From contig CAYUAI010000036.1 in the NCBI GenBank assembly GCA_964442745.1, forward strand, positions 1-36,822: 36,822 nt of DNA, in the 5' to 3' direction. The DNA is from CAYUAI01 sp964442745. GTDB taxonomy: Bacteria > Pseudomonadota > Gammaproteobacteria > S012-40. Position numbers and translations under genes: made by a program. The notes beneath the pieces were generated by a model that saw nothing but the letters and a program-made list of their open reading frames with translations, was not told the origin of the DNA and did no database searches. Within the stretch, counting starts at the first letter, position 1, and the number at the start of each line of letters is the position of its first letter. Below, piece by piece: positions 13,649 to 22,130 of this stretch.

Positions 13649-16600
13649 ATGATAAATCTTAAACCTGTTATCTACTTATTCAGCTTTTTAGCCATTATAT
13701 TCGCTCATGGCACCATGGCATCGAGTCAGCCATCCATCGTACAACCCACGGTTGTCAAACTAGGTCATGCTGAACAAATACGCATTCACCTACCAGCGCC
13801 ACAAACCATAAAAAATATTTCTGTGACACCGGGCGGCCCCTACATTCAGAAAGTATTGACGTTATCCGCACCCACCTCTCATATGGATCTACAGGATGAC
13901 ATCATATGGCTCTCAGACGACACGTCGCTAGCGGCTTATCAAGCGACCGAGGCAAATGATTTTTCTCAGATCTCACGAATCGAGACCGCCACCCCCATCA
14001 ATACCTTCCAAATTAACCACAATATACTTTATGTTTTGGACAAACAGGGCCAATTAAGCACCTGGGATATTAGCCACCCAGCACAACCTAAAAAAAATGA
14101 TACTTACCATTTCAAATTTCCCATACAATCGTTTTCCGTCAAGCAAAACAGTCTCTGCCTACAAACTCGTAATGACGATATCATCACGACCTCACCTCAC
14201 CTCTTAGCCAAGGCACTGCCCACACCTTATCAACATTCACAAACCATCACGGCTGTTTATGCCACGCTCAGTGACTGTATTATATTAAGCCAAAATGGCA
14301 TCTATCGGATATCCATGGACAACCCACAAGTCAGTGAGCATTTCCCTCTCAACCCGCTTGGCTTTGCTATCAGCGTGCAAGCCGATAAGCTAGCCATTGC
14401 CAACGGTGATACCGGTCTAAGCTATCTATCCAATGACCGCCCCCTACGCTGGCTTGGCAGTTATAACAAACTGGGCACCATCACCAACATTGCAAGTGAT
14501 CGCACACAAACTTTAGTCAGTGATGATGAAAATATTTTAACCCTATTTGATCATCATCAACCTGATACGCCTTTATTACTGTCCGATATTCGACTGAGCC
14601 ATCCTGTTCAAACATTGCATTATAAAAACAATACAGCCACCGTGCTAACGGATAAACAATTATTGCAAATTGATTTCTCCGCCCCAAGTCCGCCAGTCAT
14701 CAGCCATATTGGCGTGAATCTCGGCGGTAGCCGACGTGCTGACATCCATCAGTCTATCCTCTATGTCGCCGACTGGTTTTCTGGTATACATATTTATGAT
14801 ATTAAAGTCCCCCACATGCCCCGCCTGCTTGCTAATTATCACACCCCTGGCTCACCCAAGGGAATTATTGTACGTGACCCGATTGCCTTTGTTGCCGATG
14901 ATGACCATGGCTTGCAAATTATTGATATTAGCAACCCGCGTCAGCCCACTCAGATCAGTTCTCTGCCACTAAGCGGGTTAGCTTATACCATGAAATTGGT
15001 CGATAATCTGTTATACGTCGCATCACATCATGGTGGATTTCACATCATTGATATTACCCTGCCAAGCCAACCTAAACGCCTTGGTGGCGTGGATACGCCA
15101 GGAAAATCCTGGGCCATCGACATTCACCAGAACACGCTTTTTGTGGCTGACGACAACGCCGGATTGCTTATTTTTGATATTAAAGATCCATCGCAGCCAC
15201 AATGGCTCGCAACATTCAACCCTGGCGGTTTTGCTGAAGATGTTATCGTTCACAACAACATCGCTTATGTGGCATTTTTTGATCAAGGCTTACACATTCT
15301 GGATGTCAGTAATCCAACCAAACCCTTACCACTTTCCCACTTCCCAACGATAGGCAATGCACGAGGACTCGCATTGCAAGATCAAAAGCTCTATCTTGCC
15401 AGCTGGAAAGCGGGTATTCAAATAATCGACATTCACAACAAGCAAGCACCCCAAGTACTTAGCCACTACGACACCAAAGGTTTTGCCTGGGGTATCAATG
15501 TGCAAGGGGAGCACGCCTATGTGTTAGACTGGTGGGGAGGAATAAAAATATTTAACGTCCATGATGCTGATCAAATTCACCTCACTGGGCAATACCAAAC
15601 AAGCGGAAAAATAAACGATTTAGCCCTCAAAGGCTCCTATGCTTATCTAGCGAATGGCTCTCGAAGTTTGCAAATTTTTGATGTCACAAACTCGCTCAAC
15701 CCAGTTTGGGCTGCCGGTCTTGATTTTGAGGGTTCTGCAAATGCCATCGCCTTAAGCGCCACCCATGCCTATATTGCCGCCGGCGATGCAGGCTTAGTGG
15801 TCGTTGATATTAGCCATCCTTTCCAACCCATGTGGCAAGCGACACTCAAACTCAACCAACTAACGGCTGACAAAGTTTATTATTACCAGCAGCAGGTTTT
15901 TATCGCTGAGCAAAATGGCCAATTAGCGGCAATTGATGTCAGCAATCCCGCAGCCCCCTTCAAACGCACCCGCCTAAGTCATCATGTGAAAGACTTCAGC
16001 GGCTTTCAGAACACACTTGCCGTCCTTAGTCAAACATCTCATAATGGAAAAACACAACTGCAATTAATTGATATAACTCAACCCACACATCCTCACGTCT
16101 TTGCCGATACGTACTTAGCGACCCCCGCTAATTTAGTCAGCCTACATGACTCATTTATTTTTACCACCCATCCGGGACAAGGCATCCACAGCTTTCGTTG
16201 GACCGATAACTCGCTACAAGCGATCAGCATGTTGCCAACCAACGACAATATCGCAGATCTAACGCTAATTGATGACGATTTATTCATTAGTATTAAAAAC
16301 CACGGAATTTATGTCGCTAAACTGACCGATCGCGGCGCTTTATCATTAACCAAAACTTACCAAACCAGCCGTAACATTACGAAATTTCAGATAGTTAACC
16401 AAGCTATTTTTCTTGCTGGTGAAACCACATTGGTTTCGGCTAAGCTATTACCCAGCATTGAGTTTCAATATGAAAACAACACGGCCTTGGCGCATATCCC
16501 CAACAATATGCCAGCAGGCAGCTATCACCTACGCATTGAGTTACAGGACAAATCACCTGTCATTATCCCCAATGCCTTTGAAGTTGGATTTCCTAAACCC

Positions 16601-16702
16601 AAAAAATCACACTTCACAATGCAAGACTTGAAAAAAATCTTGCAACAAAAATCTTTTGCTGGAAAAACACCCAACTCGAGCGAAACCATGCAAGACAAAT
16701 AA
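13649..16702 (+). CDS. LVIVD-repeat beta-propeller-like exported protein
   Basis: A 1017-residue protein with an N-terminal signal peptide (cleavage probably after the AHGTMA-type segment, near residue 25). About twelve repeats of the LVIVD type can be read, each containing a version of I-x-DIS-x-P-x-x-P followed by a G. Examples are IIDISNPRQPTQ, IFDIKDPSQPQW, ILDVSNPTKPLP, VVDISHPFQP and AIDVSNPAAP. LVIVD repeats form beta-propellers at the cell surface or in the periplasm, with suspected roles in protein or carbohydrate binding. The first and last hundred residues lack repeats. The gene directly follows the DUF2846-like lipoprotein. The two presumably act together in the envelope; the ligand is unknown. 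Confidence 0.88.
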   Translation: MINLKPVIYLFSFLAIIFAHGTMASSQPSIVQPTVVKLGHAEQIRIHLPAPQTIKNISVTPGGPYIQKVLTLSAPTSHMDLQDDIIWLSDDTSLAAYQATEANDFSQISRIETATPINTFQINHNILYVLDKQGQLSTWDISHPAQPKKNDTYHFKFPIQSFSVKQNSLCLQTRNDDIITTSPHLLAKALPTPYQHSQTITAVYATLSDCIILSQNGIYRISMDNPQVSEHFPLNPLGFAISVQADKLAIANGDTGLSYLSNDRPLRWLGSYNKLGTITNIASDRTQTLVSDDENILTLFDHHQPDTPLLLSDIRLSHPVQTLHYKNNTATVLTDKQLLQIDFSAPSPPVISHIGVNLGGSRRADIHQSILYVADWFSGIHIYDIKVPHMPRLLANYHTPGSPKGIIVRDPIAFVADDDHGLQIIDISNPRQPTQISSLPLSGLAYTMKLVDNLLYVASHHGGFHIIDITLPSQPKRLGGVDTPGKSWAIDIHQNTLFVADDNAGLLIFDIKDPSQPQWLATFNPGGFAEDVIVHNNIAYVAFFDQGLHILDVSNPTKPLPLSHFPTIGNARGLALQDQKLYLASWKAGIQIIDIHNKQAPQVLSHYDTKGFAWGINVQGEHAYVLDWWGGIKIFNVHDADQIHLTGQYQTSGKINDLALKGSYAYLANGSRSLQIFDVTNSLNPVWAAGLDFEGSANAIALSATHAYIAAGDAGLVVVDISHPFQPMWQATLKLNQLTADKVYYYQQQVFIAEQNGQLAAIDVSNPAAPFKRTRLSHHVKDFSGFQNTLAVLSQTSHNGKTQLQLIDITQPTHPHVFADTYLATPANLVSLHDSFIFTTHPGQGIHSFRWTDNSLQAISMLPTNDNIADLTLIDDDLFISIKNHGIYVAKLTDRGALSLTKTYQTSRNITKFQIVNQAIFLAGETTLVSAKLLPSIEFQYENNTALAHIPNNMPAGSYHLRIELQDKSPVIIPNAFEVGFPKPKKSHFTMQDLKKILQQKSFAGKTPNSSETMQDK

Positions 16703-16842
16703 CCGCGCTCCCTTCCTGAGCAGCTCACCACACCCACTTTAAACTTATGATTAATATATTTTTATCAATACCGGCAACTACTTTTAAGCTTTTTAGCACG
16801 TCAGCTCTATCCCAGTAAAACATTGCACTGAAAAGGGGACAC

Positions 16843-16968
16843 ATGGCTATGGATAAAAACAGCCTATTAATTTTCTGCCTAACAAGTTATTTTAACGAGA
16901 CATATCGTGAGTTTTGTCAAATCGGCATATATCGTGCTGCGATCACATTGATCATTGAAAGTGCGTGA
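16843..16968 (+). CDS. Possible 41-residue leader peptide
   Basis: An ATG with a strong AAAAGGGG ribosome-binding site six bases upstream opens a 41-codon frame (beginning MAMDKNSLLIFCLTSYFNET) that ends in TGA at 16966-16968. No family is recognised. The last third of the frame overlaps the left arm of the inverted repeat in front of the diguanylate cyclase. Ribosomes translating it would therefore disturb that structure, as in attenuation-type leaders. It could also be a remnant of a longer gene. Coding is not proven. Confidence 0.35.
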   Translation: MAMDKNSLLIFCLTSYFNETYREFCQIGIYRAAITLIIESA

Positions 16969-17008
16969 CAGCGCTTAGCAGCACGATAGATATAGGTAGA
17001 CTGACAAA
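16913..17008 (+). promoter_or_regulatory. Two concentric inverted repeats covering the cyclase ribosome-binding site
   Basis: An outer pair TTTGTCA (16913-16919) / TGACAAA (17002-17008) encloses an inner perfect 10-bp pair ATCGTGCTGC (16931-16940) / GCAGCACGAT (16978-16987). The right outer arm overlaps the AAAGGAG ribosome-binding site (17006-17012) of the diguanylate cyclase gene, so the folded RNA could hide it. It may be an RNA switch, an operator with distant half-sites, or a miniature mobile element. Confidence 0.5.
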
Positions 17009-17023
17009 GGAGTCTCAGGATTT

Positions 17024-18199
17024 ATGCATTCCGTGGTTGACATATCAGCAGTATCACAACCTGATTTATATGCCGAGAATTTATCCCTAAAGCGCCAATT
17101 GAAAACATTCATTACGAAAGCACGACAAAATGAAGATAAGCTACACCGATTTCAGGAATTAGAACTGCGTCTAATTGGCTGCACCTCGCTCATTAAATTT
17201 CTAGAAATGGTGGCTTATGACTATCGCATGGAATCTGGATTAGACCGAGTATCCATTATTTTACATGATCCAGAATACGAACACCGCCGAATTCTGGATG
17301 AAGAAAACGTTAACTTATCAAAACATCCTGACTTACTTTTTGTAGAACAAACCAGCGATCTGGACAGTTTCTACGGTATCTCTGTCAACCCCTATTTAGG
17401 CATTTACCAGTATGACCAACACGATGGCATGTTCCCACTTGATTCGCCATCTCCAAAAAGTATCGCGTTACTCCCCATCAAACATAAAGGAGAGTTAATT
17501 GGTAGTCTAAATTTAGGCAGCGACGACAAAGATCGCTTTGTGCCTGGTATCGCCAGCGATTTTTTACAACGCTTTGCCTCAATTGTCTCGGTTTGTCTGT
17601 CAAATGTAATGAGCAATGAACGCTTAAAAAGAATCGGTCTGACCGACTCCCTCACCGGCGTGAATAACCGGCGATATTTCGAACAAAGGCTCGCTGAAGA
17701 AGTTAGTCAAGCACAACGACATACCAAACCACTCTCTTGTTTATTCTTTGATGTCGATCATTTTAAAAGCATTAATGATTCTTGCGGGCATCAAGCAGGC
17801 GATGAGATTCTTAAAGAAATCGCAGAGACAATACGCGCCTGTCTTCGTACCAGCGATACCCTGGCACGCTACGGTGGCGAAGAATTTAGCGCCTTATTAG
17901 CAGATACTAAAGAGATAAAAGCGGTCGAAATTGCTGAACGTATACGGGAAACAATTAGTGACAAGCGATTTGTCATTGATAACGGAAAAATCGCCAGCGT
18001 CACTATTTCTATTGGTACCGCTTCGCTAGATTTGCGCCATGTGTACGCAAATATTCAGCAGGCAGGAAATAGCTTAATAAAACACGCTGATGAGCGCCTA
18101 TTTAGAGCAAAAAAAATGGGCCGCAATCGAGTTGTCTGTAGCCACAGCAGCAATCCGCAACTCACCACCGTCACTCCATGTTTCACGCATGCAAGTTAA
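17024..18199 (+). CDS. GAF-type (DUF484-like) sensor diguanylate cyclase
   Basis: 391 residues. The first part (about 15-200) has a short coiled coil (ENLSLKRQLKTFITKAR) followed by a GAF-like domain resembling DUF484. The C-terminal GGDEF domain (about 205-370) contains DSLTGVNNRRYF, the metal-binding FFDVDHFK with D243, and the active-site loop RYGGEEF (GGEEF at 284-288). An RTSD inhibitory-site motif lies at 275-278, exactly five residues before GGEEF. It should therefore make cyclic di-GMP from two GTP and be feedback-inhibited by its product. No membrane segment or signal peptide is present, so it is cytoplasmic. The ligand of the GAF part is unknown. A structured leader precedes it and a hairpin follows at 18288-18321. 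Confidence 0.92.
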   Translation: MHSVVDISAVSQPDLYAENLSLKRQLKTFITKARQNEDKLHRFQELELRLIGCTSLIKFLEMVAYDYRMESGLDRVSIILHDPEYEHRRILDEENVNLSKHPDLLFVEQTSDLDSFYGISVNPYLGIYQYDQHDGMFPLDSPSPKSIALLPIKHKGELIGSLNLGSDDKDRFVPGIASDFLQRFASIVSVCLSNVMSNERLKRIGLTDSLTGVNNRRYFEQRLAEEVSQAQRHTKPLSCLFFDVDHFKSINDSCGHQAGDEILKEIAETIRACLRTSDTLARYGGEEFSALLADTKEIKAVEIAERIRETISDKRFVIDNGKIASVTISIGTASLDLRHVYANIQQAGNSLIKHADERLFRAKKMGRNRVVCSHSSNPQLTTVTPCFTHAS

Positions 18200-18287
18200 C
18201 AGCAGCAAGGTAGAATAGCGCACGGAGCAATTATCGAGACAAAGCCGCGATGTAATCACCTCATCCATTGCTCAACTGAAATGGCAT

Positions 18288-18321
18288 AGAAGCCTGCCAC
18301 GGTATTATGTGGCAGACTTCT
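18288..18321 (+). terminator. Hairpin terminator behind the diguanylate cyclase gene
   Basis: AGAAGCCTGCCAC (18288-18300) pairs with GTGGCAGACTTCT (18309-18321) around an 8-base loop, with one mismatch. The stem is followed by TAACCTTTTATTG. It lies 89 bases after the cyclase stop codon. The T-tract is interrupted, so termination may be partial. Confidence 0.55.
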
Positions 18322-18360
18322 AACCTTTTATTGATAACAACCACGTAGCACGGTCGCCGA

Positions 18361-18439
18361 GTAGGGTGGATTAAGCGCAGCGAATCCACTAACTTTAATA
18401 CTCTGTTCCTGTGGATTCGCTGCGCTTAATCCACCCTAC
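18361..18439. repeat. Inverted pair of REP-like palindromic repeats
   Basis: Two copies of a 29-base unit (beginning GTAGGGTGGATTAAGCGCAG, ending GAATCCAC) lie head to head at 18361-18389 and 18411-18439. They are exact reverse complements separated by 21 bases. A third, truncated unit (GCTGGATTCGCTGCTTAAT) follows at about 18465-18483. The pair sits between convergent genes (cyclase and HU protein), the usual place of BIME-like elements, and would form a very stable cruciform or RNA hairpin. Confidence 0.85.
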
Positions 18440-18546
18440 CCTATTCTCACCTGCACATTAAACGCTGGATTCGCTGCTTAATTTAAAGGATGCCGTAGTA
18501 GTGTTGGTATATACTAGGCGATATTTCGCTTAGGATTTCATACACC

Positions 18547-18933
18547 TTAGCACATATCTTTTAACGCTTTTAAAGGCGTCACTTTTACCACGTTTCTGGC
18601 CGGTTTCGCTTTAAACATTTGCTCTTCTCCGGTGAAAGGGTTTGTCCCCTTTCGTGCTTTTTGAGCGGGTTTTTTGACAACCTTCACTTTCATCAAACCA
18701 AGCAATTTAAATTCACCGATGGAATTTTTCTTGACGTGACGTTCAATCACTACACCAAGCTCATCCAATACCGCAATAACATCTTTTTTCGGCAAGCCTG
18801 TTTCCTCGACAAGGTGTGTATACACTTGAGCCTTTGTCATTTGCTCTTTTAACGCGCTCGCCACTTTCTTTTTAACTGGCGCTTTCTTTACCTCAGCAGT
18901 TTTTTTAGCTACAACTTTCTTTTTCAGTGCCAT
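18547..18933 (-). CDS. HU-family DNA-binding protein with lysine-rich N-terminal tail
   Basis: About 128 residues. The first 30 are a lysine/alanine/valine-rich tail (ALKKKVVAKKTAEVKKAPVK). The HU/IHF fold follows: TKAQVYTHLVEETGLPKKDV helices, the IGEFKLLGLMKVKVVKK strands, and the DNA-clamp arm KARKGTNPFTGEEQMFKAKP near residue 94. HU proteins bend and compact DNA. The basic tail, like that of histone H1 or of some HU proteins in slow-growing or stress-adapted bacteria, probably adds non-specific DNA binding. TAGGAG precedes a double ATG; the second ATG (18933) has the better spacing of seven bases. A lone cysteine ends the protein. Confidence 0.9.
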   Translation of the reverse strand: MALKKKVVAKKTAEVKKAPVKKKVASALKEQMTKAQVYTHLVEETGLPKKDVIAVLDELGVVIERHVKKNSIGEFKLLGLMKVKVVKKPAQKARKGTNPFTGEEQMFKAKPARNVVKVTPLKALKDMC

Positions 18934-18936
18934 CAT

Positions 18937-19818
18937 TTACTCCTAAAATGAGACGGATAGACCATGATTGATCAATTTATTTATCGTTAAAATTTGGCAT
19001 TTGAGTAAGTCTATATCAAGCGACACCGTGTCACTAGGATTTTATAGTATGACCAAGCTACCTTTAAGCCCGTATTCAATCACGATCCACTCGCCAGGTA
19101 AATATACTTTTCGATTTTAGATGATCTATATTCACCCATCTAGCTTCTCCAGAACAAAAACAATCCAGCGCGACATCGTTAAAACACAGTATTGGGAATC
19201 GAAATTAAATAAATTATGCAAATCATGCCCAGATTTAGTCTCTATTCATTGAGACCTATTGCACACAAACTACCAGAGATTTGTTTGCTCGACCGACCCC
19301 CTTTGAGGAATAACAAAAACTCAAAGGATGAAATCAGATTAAGTCATGCTGTATTTAAAATACGCTTCGACGGCCTAATGGTGAATTCCCAAAAATATTA
19401 TTATTTGGTGAAATTTGGCGTATTTTTTGTTTCACCTATCACCTTTGCAGCAAGAATAGTAGGCTCAAACAATTTACGCAAGATTTAATACTTAAAATAT
19501 AGCTATTTTTTCACTTATAGGTTTACTTTTAGCCAAACACCCCTTAATTTATAGCCTTCAGCTCAATTTATCGTTTAGAACAGCCTGCCGCTATTCTAAA
19601 CGGCTACTCAATTTCTGCAAGCAATAAACACAACCCTTTAGCCATGACCATTGAGTTCCCTGAGCCCCTATTAAAAATTAAGCAAAATCGGCAAGCCGCT
19701 CCCTCTTCAGTCAATTCAACCCATCAAATAAGCGGTGATAGTCTTTTCATAGCCATCACTTCTGGTACAATAAGCCACTAAATCAACCTTCCTACTAATC
19801 CAATGATTAAAATATAGA
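18937..19818. other. Long intergenic region, no supported gene
   Basis: About 880 AT-rich bases between the divergent HU and ankyrin lipoprotein genes. A 90-codon frame at 19216-19488 has no clear ribosome-binding site or recognisable family and is not called. A GGTGAAA/TTTCACC hairpin lies at 19407-19436 and a 9-bp inverted repeat (CGTTTAGAA/TTCTAAACG) at 19572-19602. Promoters for both flanking genes must lie here but cannot be placed with confidence. Confidence 0.5.
19572..19602. repeat. 9-bp perfect inverted repeat
   Basis: CGTTTAGAA (19572-19580) and TTCTAAACG (19594-19602) are exact reverse complements with a 13-base spacer. It lies about 220 bases upstream of the ankyrin lipoprotein gene and could be an operator or a terminator-like hairpin without T-run. 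Confidence 0.35.
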
Positions 19819-20550
19819 ATGAAATACCCTAATGTATTAACCATACTCTTGCTTGCTTGGGCACTGCTCAGCTGTGGAAATAGTTTGTCAGAACTTCAAT
19901 TAGCCGCCGCTCGGGGGCAAAGCGATTACATCAATGCATTGATAGAACAAGGGGCCGATATCAATAAGCCCAATAGGCATGGCACCACACCACTTATTCT
20001 TGCCGCTGACAATGGTCATCTTGAAGTTGTCAAGCTATTTATCGCTCACAAAGCCAATGTTAATGCGAAAGACAATGACAAAATGACGGCACTAATGGCG
20101 GCCGCATCAGATGGCCATAGCAACATCGTGAAGGCCCTCATGGAAGCCAATGCAAACCCGAATATCACCAATAAATTTGGCTCCACCGCGCTCACCAATG
20201 CGGTCTTTTTTGGACACGATGAAGCCACCAAAGTCCTACTGAGCACCGGCACCAAAACAGACCGAGAGATAGGTAATAAAACATTGCTGATCGCCGCAGG
20301 ACTCGGCAATACCCCCATCGTTAAAACGCTGTTAGATGCGGGCTTTAATATTGATGCGAGAGGAAAACAAGGCAGAACCCCTATTATGGTAGCCATCGCC
20401 TTTGAACACCCCGAAACTGTTCAATTTCTTATTGACAATAAAGCAGATTTAACTGTTAAAGATGATGACGGTGCGACCTTGATGGAACTCGCCGAATCGG
20501 AGAATAATTCAGCCATTATTCGGGCATTAAAAAAAGCAAGCGCGACTTAA
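19819..20550 (+). CDS. Ankyrin-repeat lipoprotein
   Basis: 243 residues. A lipoprotein signal peptide (NVLTILLLAWALLSC, lipidated cysteine 19) is followed by about seven ankyrin repeats with the usual G-x-TPLxxAAxxGHxxxVxxLL pattern, for example HGTTPLILAADNGHLEVVKL and QGRTPIMVAIAFEHPETVQF. Ankyrin repeats mediate protein-protein contact. The lipid anchor places the protein in the envelope, so it may be a binding or inhibitor partner of another envelope protein, as with ankyrin partners of catalases or effectors in other bacteria. The yjbQ gene follows after 10 bases and is probably cotranscribed. A second ankyrin lipoprotein lies about 1.6 kb further on, in the opposite orientation. Confidence 0.9.
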   Translation: MKYPNVLTILLLAWALLSCGNSLSELQLAAARGQSDYINALIEQGADINKPNRHGTTPLILAADNGHLEVVKLFIAHKANVNAKDNDKMTALMAAASDGHSNIVKALMEANANPNITNKFGSTALTNAVFFGHDEATKVLLSTGTKTDREIGNKTLLIAAGLGNTPIVKTLLDAGFNIDARGKQGRTPIMVAIAFEHPETVQFLIDNKADLTVKDDDGATLMELAESENNSAIIRALKKASAT

Positions 20551-20560
20551 ATAGAGCGAG

Positions 20561-20968
20561 ATGATGATTACCAACATTCAAGTCAATTGTCCAAAACAAG
20601 GCTTATTCGAAATCACAAACGATGTACAATACTGTATCGCCCAAACAGGCATTCAGGAAGGACTTTGCACGCTTTTCATCCAGCACACTAGTGCCAGTTT
20701 ACTCATTCAAGAAAATGCCGACCCTTCTGCAAAACGTGACTTAGAAAATTGGTTAAACGACCTGGTGCCCGAAAATCATCCGCTGTATAGCCATACCTTA
20801 GAAGGCCCTGACGATATGCCCGCGCATATTAAATCCAGCCTCACTTCATGCTCTCTATCCATCCCGATCATCAACACATCGCTGGCCTTAGGTACCTGGC
20901 AAGGGATCTACGTGTGGGAACACCGGCATCATGGGGGAAACCGCAAAGTCATTATTCATGTAATTTAA
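20561..20968 (+). CDS. yjbQ: YjbQ/UPF0047 family protein
   Basis: 135 residues with the full family signature. TLFIQHTSASLLIQENAD carries conserved histidine, serine and asparagine. H-rich HPLYSHTLEGPDDMPAHIKS follows, then LALGTWQGIYVWEHRHHGGN near the C-terminus. The proteins form trimers binding metal at conserved histidines. Some members can replace thiamine-phosphate synthase in vitro, but the real role is unsettled. Two ATGs open the frame; the first is given. It follows the ankyrin lipoprotein gene by ten bases. Confidence 0.93.
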   Translation: MMITNIQVNCPKQGLFEITNDVQYCIAQTGIQEGLCTLFIQHTSASLLIQENADPSAKRDLENWLNDLVPENHPLYSHTLEGPDDMPAHIKSSLTSCSLSIPIINTSLALGTWQGIYVWEHRHHGGNRKVIIHVI

Positions 20969-21125
20969 TACACCCGTAGCGTATAGGATTTAGGTATTGA
21001 GCGCAAAGTATATTGTTATCCTGGCGAGACGACAAGTCATCGCTGGAAAATTTTAACGCCGCTAGGGCAGCACAAATCTTTCGGGTATAGACAGCAATCG
21101 CATGCATTAAGCGGTCACTCGACAA

Positions 21126-21163
21126 AAAAATGCGCGGCTAATACTGGATTAGTGCGCATTTTT
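21126..21163. terminator. Bidirectional terminator between convergent yjbQ and cytochrome genes
   Basis: AAAAATGCGC (21126-21135) pairs with GCGCATTTTT (21154-21163), and an inner CTAAT/ATTAG stem closes the loop. A-run and T-run on either side of the GC stem let it work in both directions. It lies between the ends of yjbQ (20968) and the cytochrome gene (21191). Confidence 0.8.
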
Positions 21164-21190
21164 AATGCTCTAAGGTATCAACCTCAGAGA

Positions 21191-21880
21191 CTACTGTAAC
21201 TCTTTTAGCATCGCTTTAGACTCAGCTGTCGGCGGAGACGGCCCATCCTCAGCACGCCACCAAACCTCTGGAGAACCCGCATGCGTAACACTATGACATC
21301 GCTCACATGTCCATAAGGAAAACGCTACCTTATCATGACAGCGCCCACAATACTTGCCCGCAATAATCGCATCCATCCCAATATTTGGGTTACCACCACG
21401 CTGAGGTATAAAAATGAGAGGATGGCAATTCGAACAATCCAGCCAACGGGTATGAGCAAGATGTGGAAAACGCACCCATGGCATCGAACCAGTGTCTTTA
21501 AATATAATATCCATATCCATCACATTCATATCTGAATCGCCACGCAAGCTCATCCGCGGATTAATAAAGCCCTGATCAATGGCAGCCACCCAATTCACGC
21601 CTCCCCGACGATCAGCCGGAAAATTACTCATGGCTTTTACCGGTTGCTGTAGACTCGATAACGCATCATTTTTTAAATCATGTAAACCATCTTCTTGCAG
21701 CGACTCCAATATCAGTTTTTTCATAAAAACCCGAGAATCATCTTCCACATAGCGACTACCGTTACCATCCACCGTATAATCGGCAACGGCACCACTGCCT
21801 GGTGATGACACGGAACATGATGTTAAAAAACAAACAACCGTTAATGCAACCCCCCATAGAACATACACAACTCGCTTCAT
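21191..21880 (-). CDS. Triheme c-type cytochrome lipoprotein
   Basis: 229 residues. The signal peptide ends in a lipobox (CFLTSC, cysteine 22). Three CxxCH heme-binding motifs cluster in the C-terminal third: CSNCH (149-153), CGRCH (178-182) and CERCH (192-196), with extra histidines before the first motif (FPHLAHTRW) able to act as axial ligands. This matches the small c7-type triheme cytochrome domain found in periplasmic or outer-membrane electron carriers. The first 130 residues have no known domain. A strong TAGGAGGGGG ribosome-binding site precedes the ATG. It should carry electrons in the envelope; donor and acceptor are unknown and no partner reductase is in the window. Confidence 0.88.
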   Translation of the reverse strand: MKRVVYVLWGVALTVVCFLTSCSVSSPGSGAVADYTVDGNGSRYVEDDSRVFMKKLILESLQEDGLHDLKNDALSSLQQPVKAMSNFPADRRGGVNWVAAIDQGFINPRMSLRGDSDMNVMDMDIIFKDTGSMPWVRFPHLAHTRWLDCSNCHPLIFIPQRGGNPNIGMDAIIAGKYCGRCHDKVAFSLWTCERCHSVTHAGSPEVWWRAEDGPSPPTAESKAMLKELQ

Positions 21881-21968
21881 TACCCCCTCCTAACTCAGCT
21901 TCCCGCTAAATCCTATCCTTAATCGTGCATACAGACTATGTCCCTGCAATCAGCGGCAGGATCTGGGT

Positions 21969-22012
21969 TCAATTTAGGAATGGGCGACGCAATAACGTCC
22001 CGGCTTCGCCCG
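21969..22012 (+). repeat. Dispersed repeat, partial copy C
   Basis: TTCAATTTAGGAATGGGCGA continuing through CGCAATAACGTCCCGGCTTC matches the distal part of copy A (about 8531-8580) with a short gap. It includes a 6-bp hairpin GGGCGA (21982-21987) / TCGCCC (22006-22011) enclosing ACG...CGT. The proximal part of the repeat is absent here. Confidence 0.5.
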
Positions 22013-22130
22013 TTTTCCCATCACAAAGCTCGCAATAGACCCACTATTCCTGCATTTTTGCGCGATCAGAACGAATGAATACAAACCAAATCTGGGTGCC
22101 AAACAGAGAAATGATTAGGCCGCCCATTCC

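Larger units (their letters stand above)
16703..17023. other. Leader region of the diguanylate cyclase gene
   Basis: The 321 bases between the LVIVD gene and the cyclase hold a possible 41-codon leader ORF (16843-16968) and two concentric inverted repeats (16913-17008). A GTGACA hexamer at 16965 and a GATATA hexamer at 16989 could form a promoter overlapping the inner repeat. No terminator with a T-run was found behind the LVIVD gene. No consensus of the known c-di-GMP riboswitch classes was recognised. Confidence 0.5.

Noticed and set aside
16913..17023. Known c-di-GMP riboswitch in front of the diguanylate cyclase
   Set aside because: The inverted repeats do not show the conserved core of the known c-di-GMP riboswitch classes.
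19216..19488. 90-codon ORF in the long intergenic region
   Set aside because: It has no ribosome-binding site, family or conserved motif. A GAGACCTATTGCA segment hinted at an insertion-sequence end, but no inverted partner was found.
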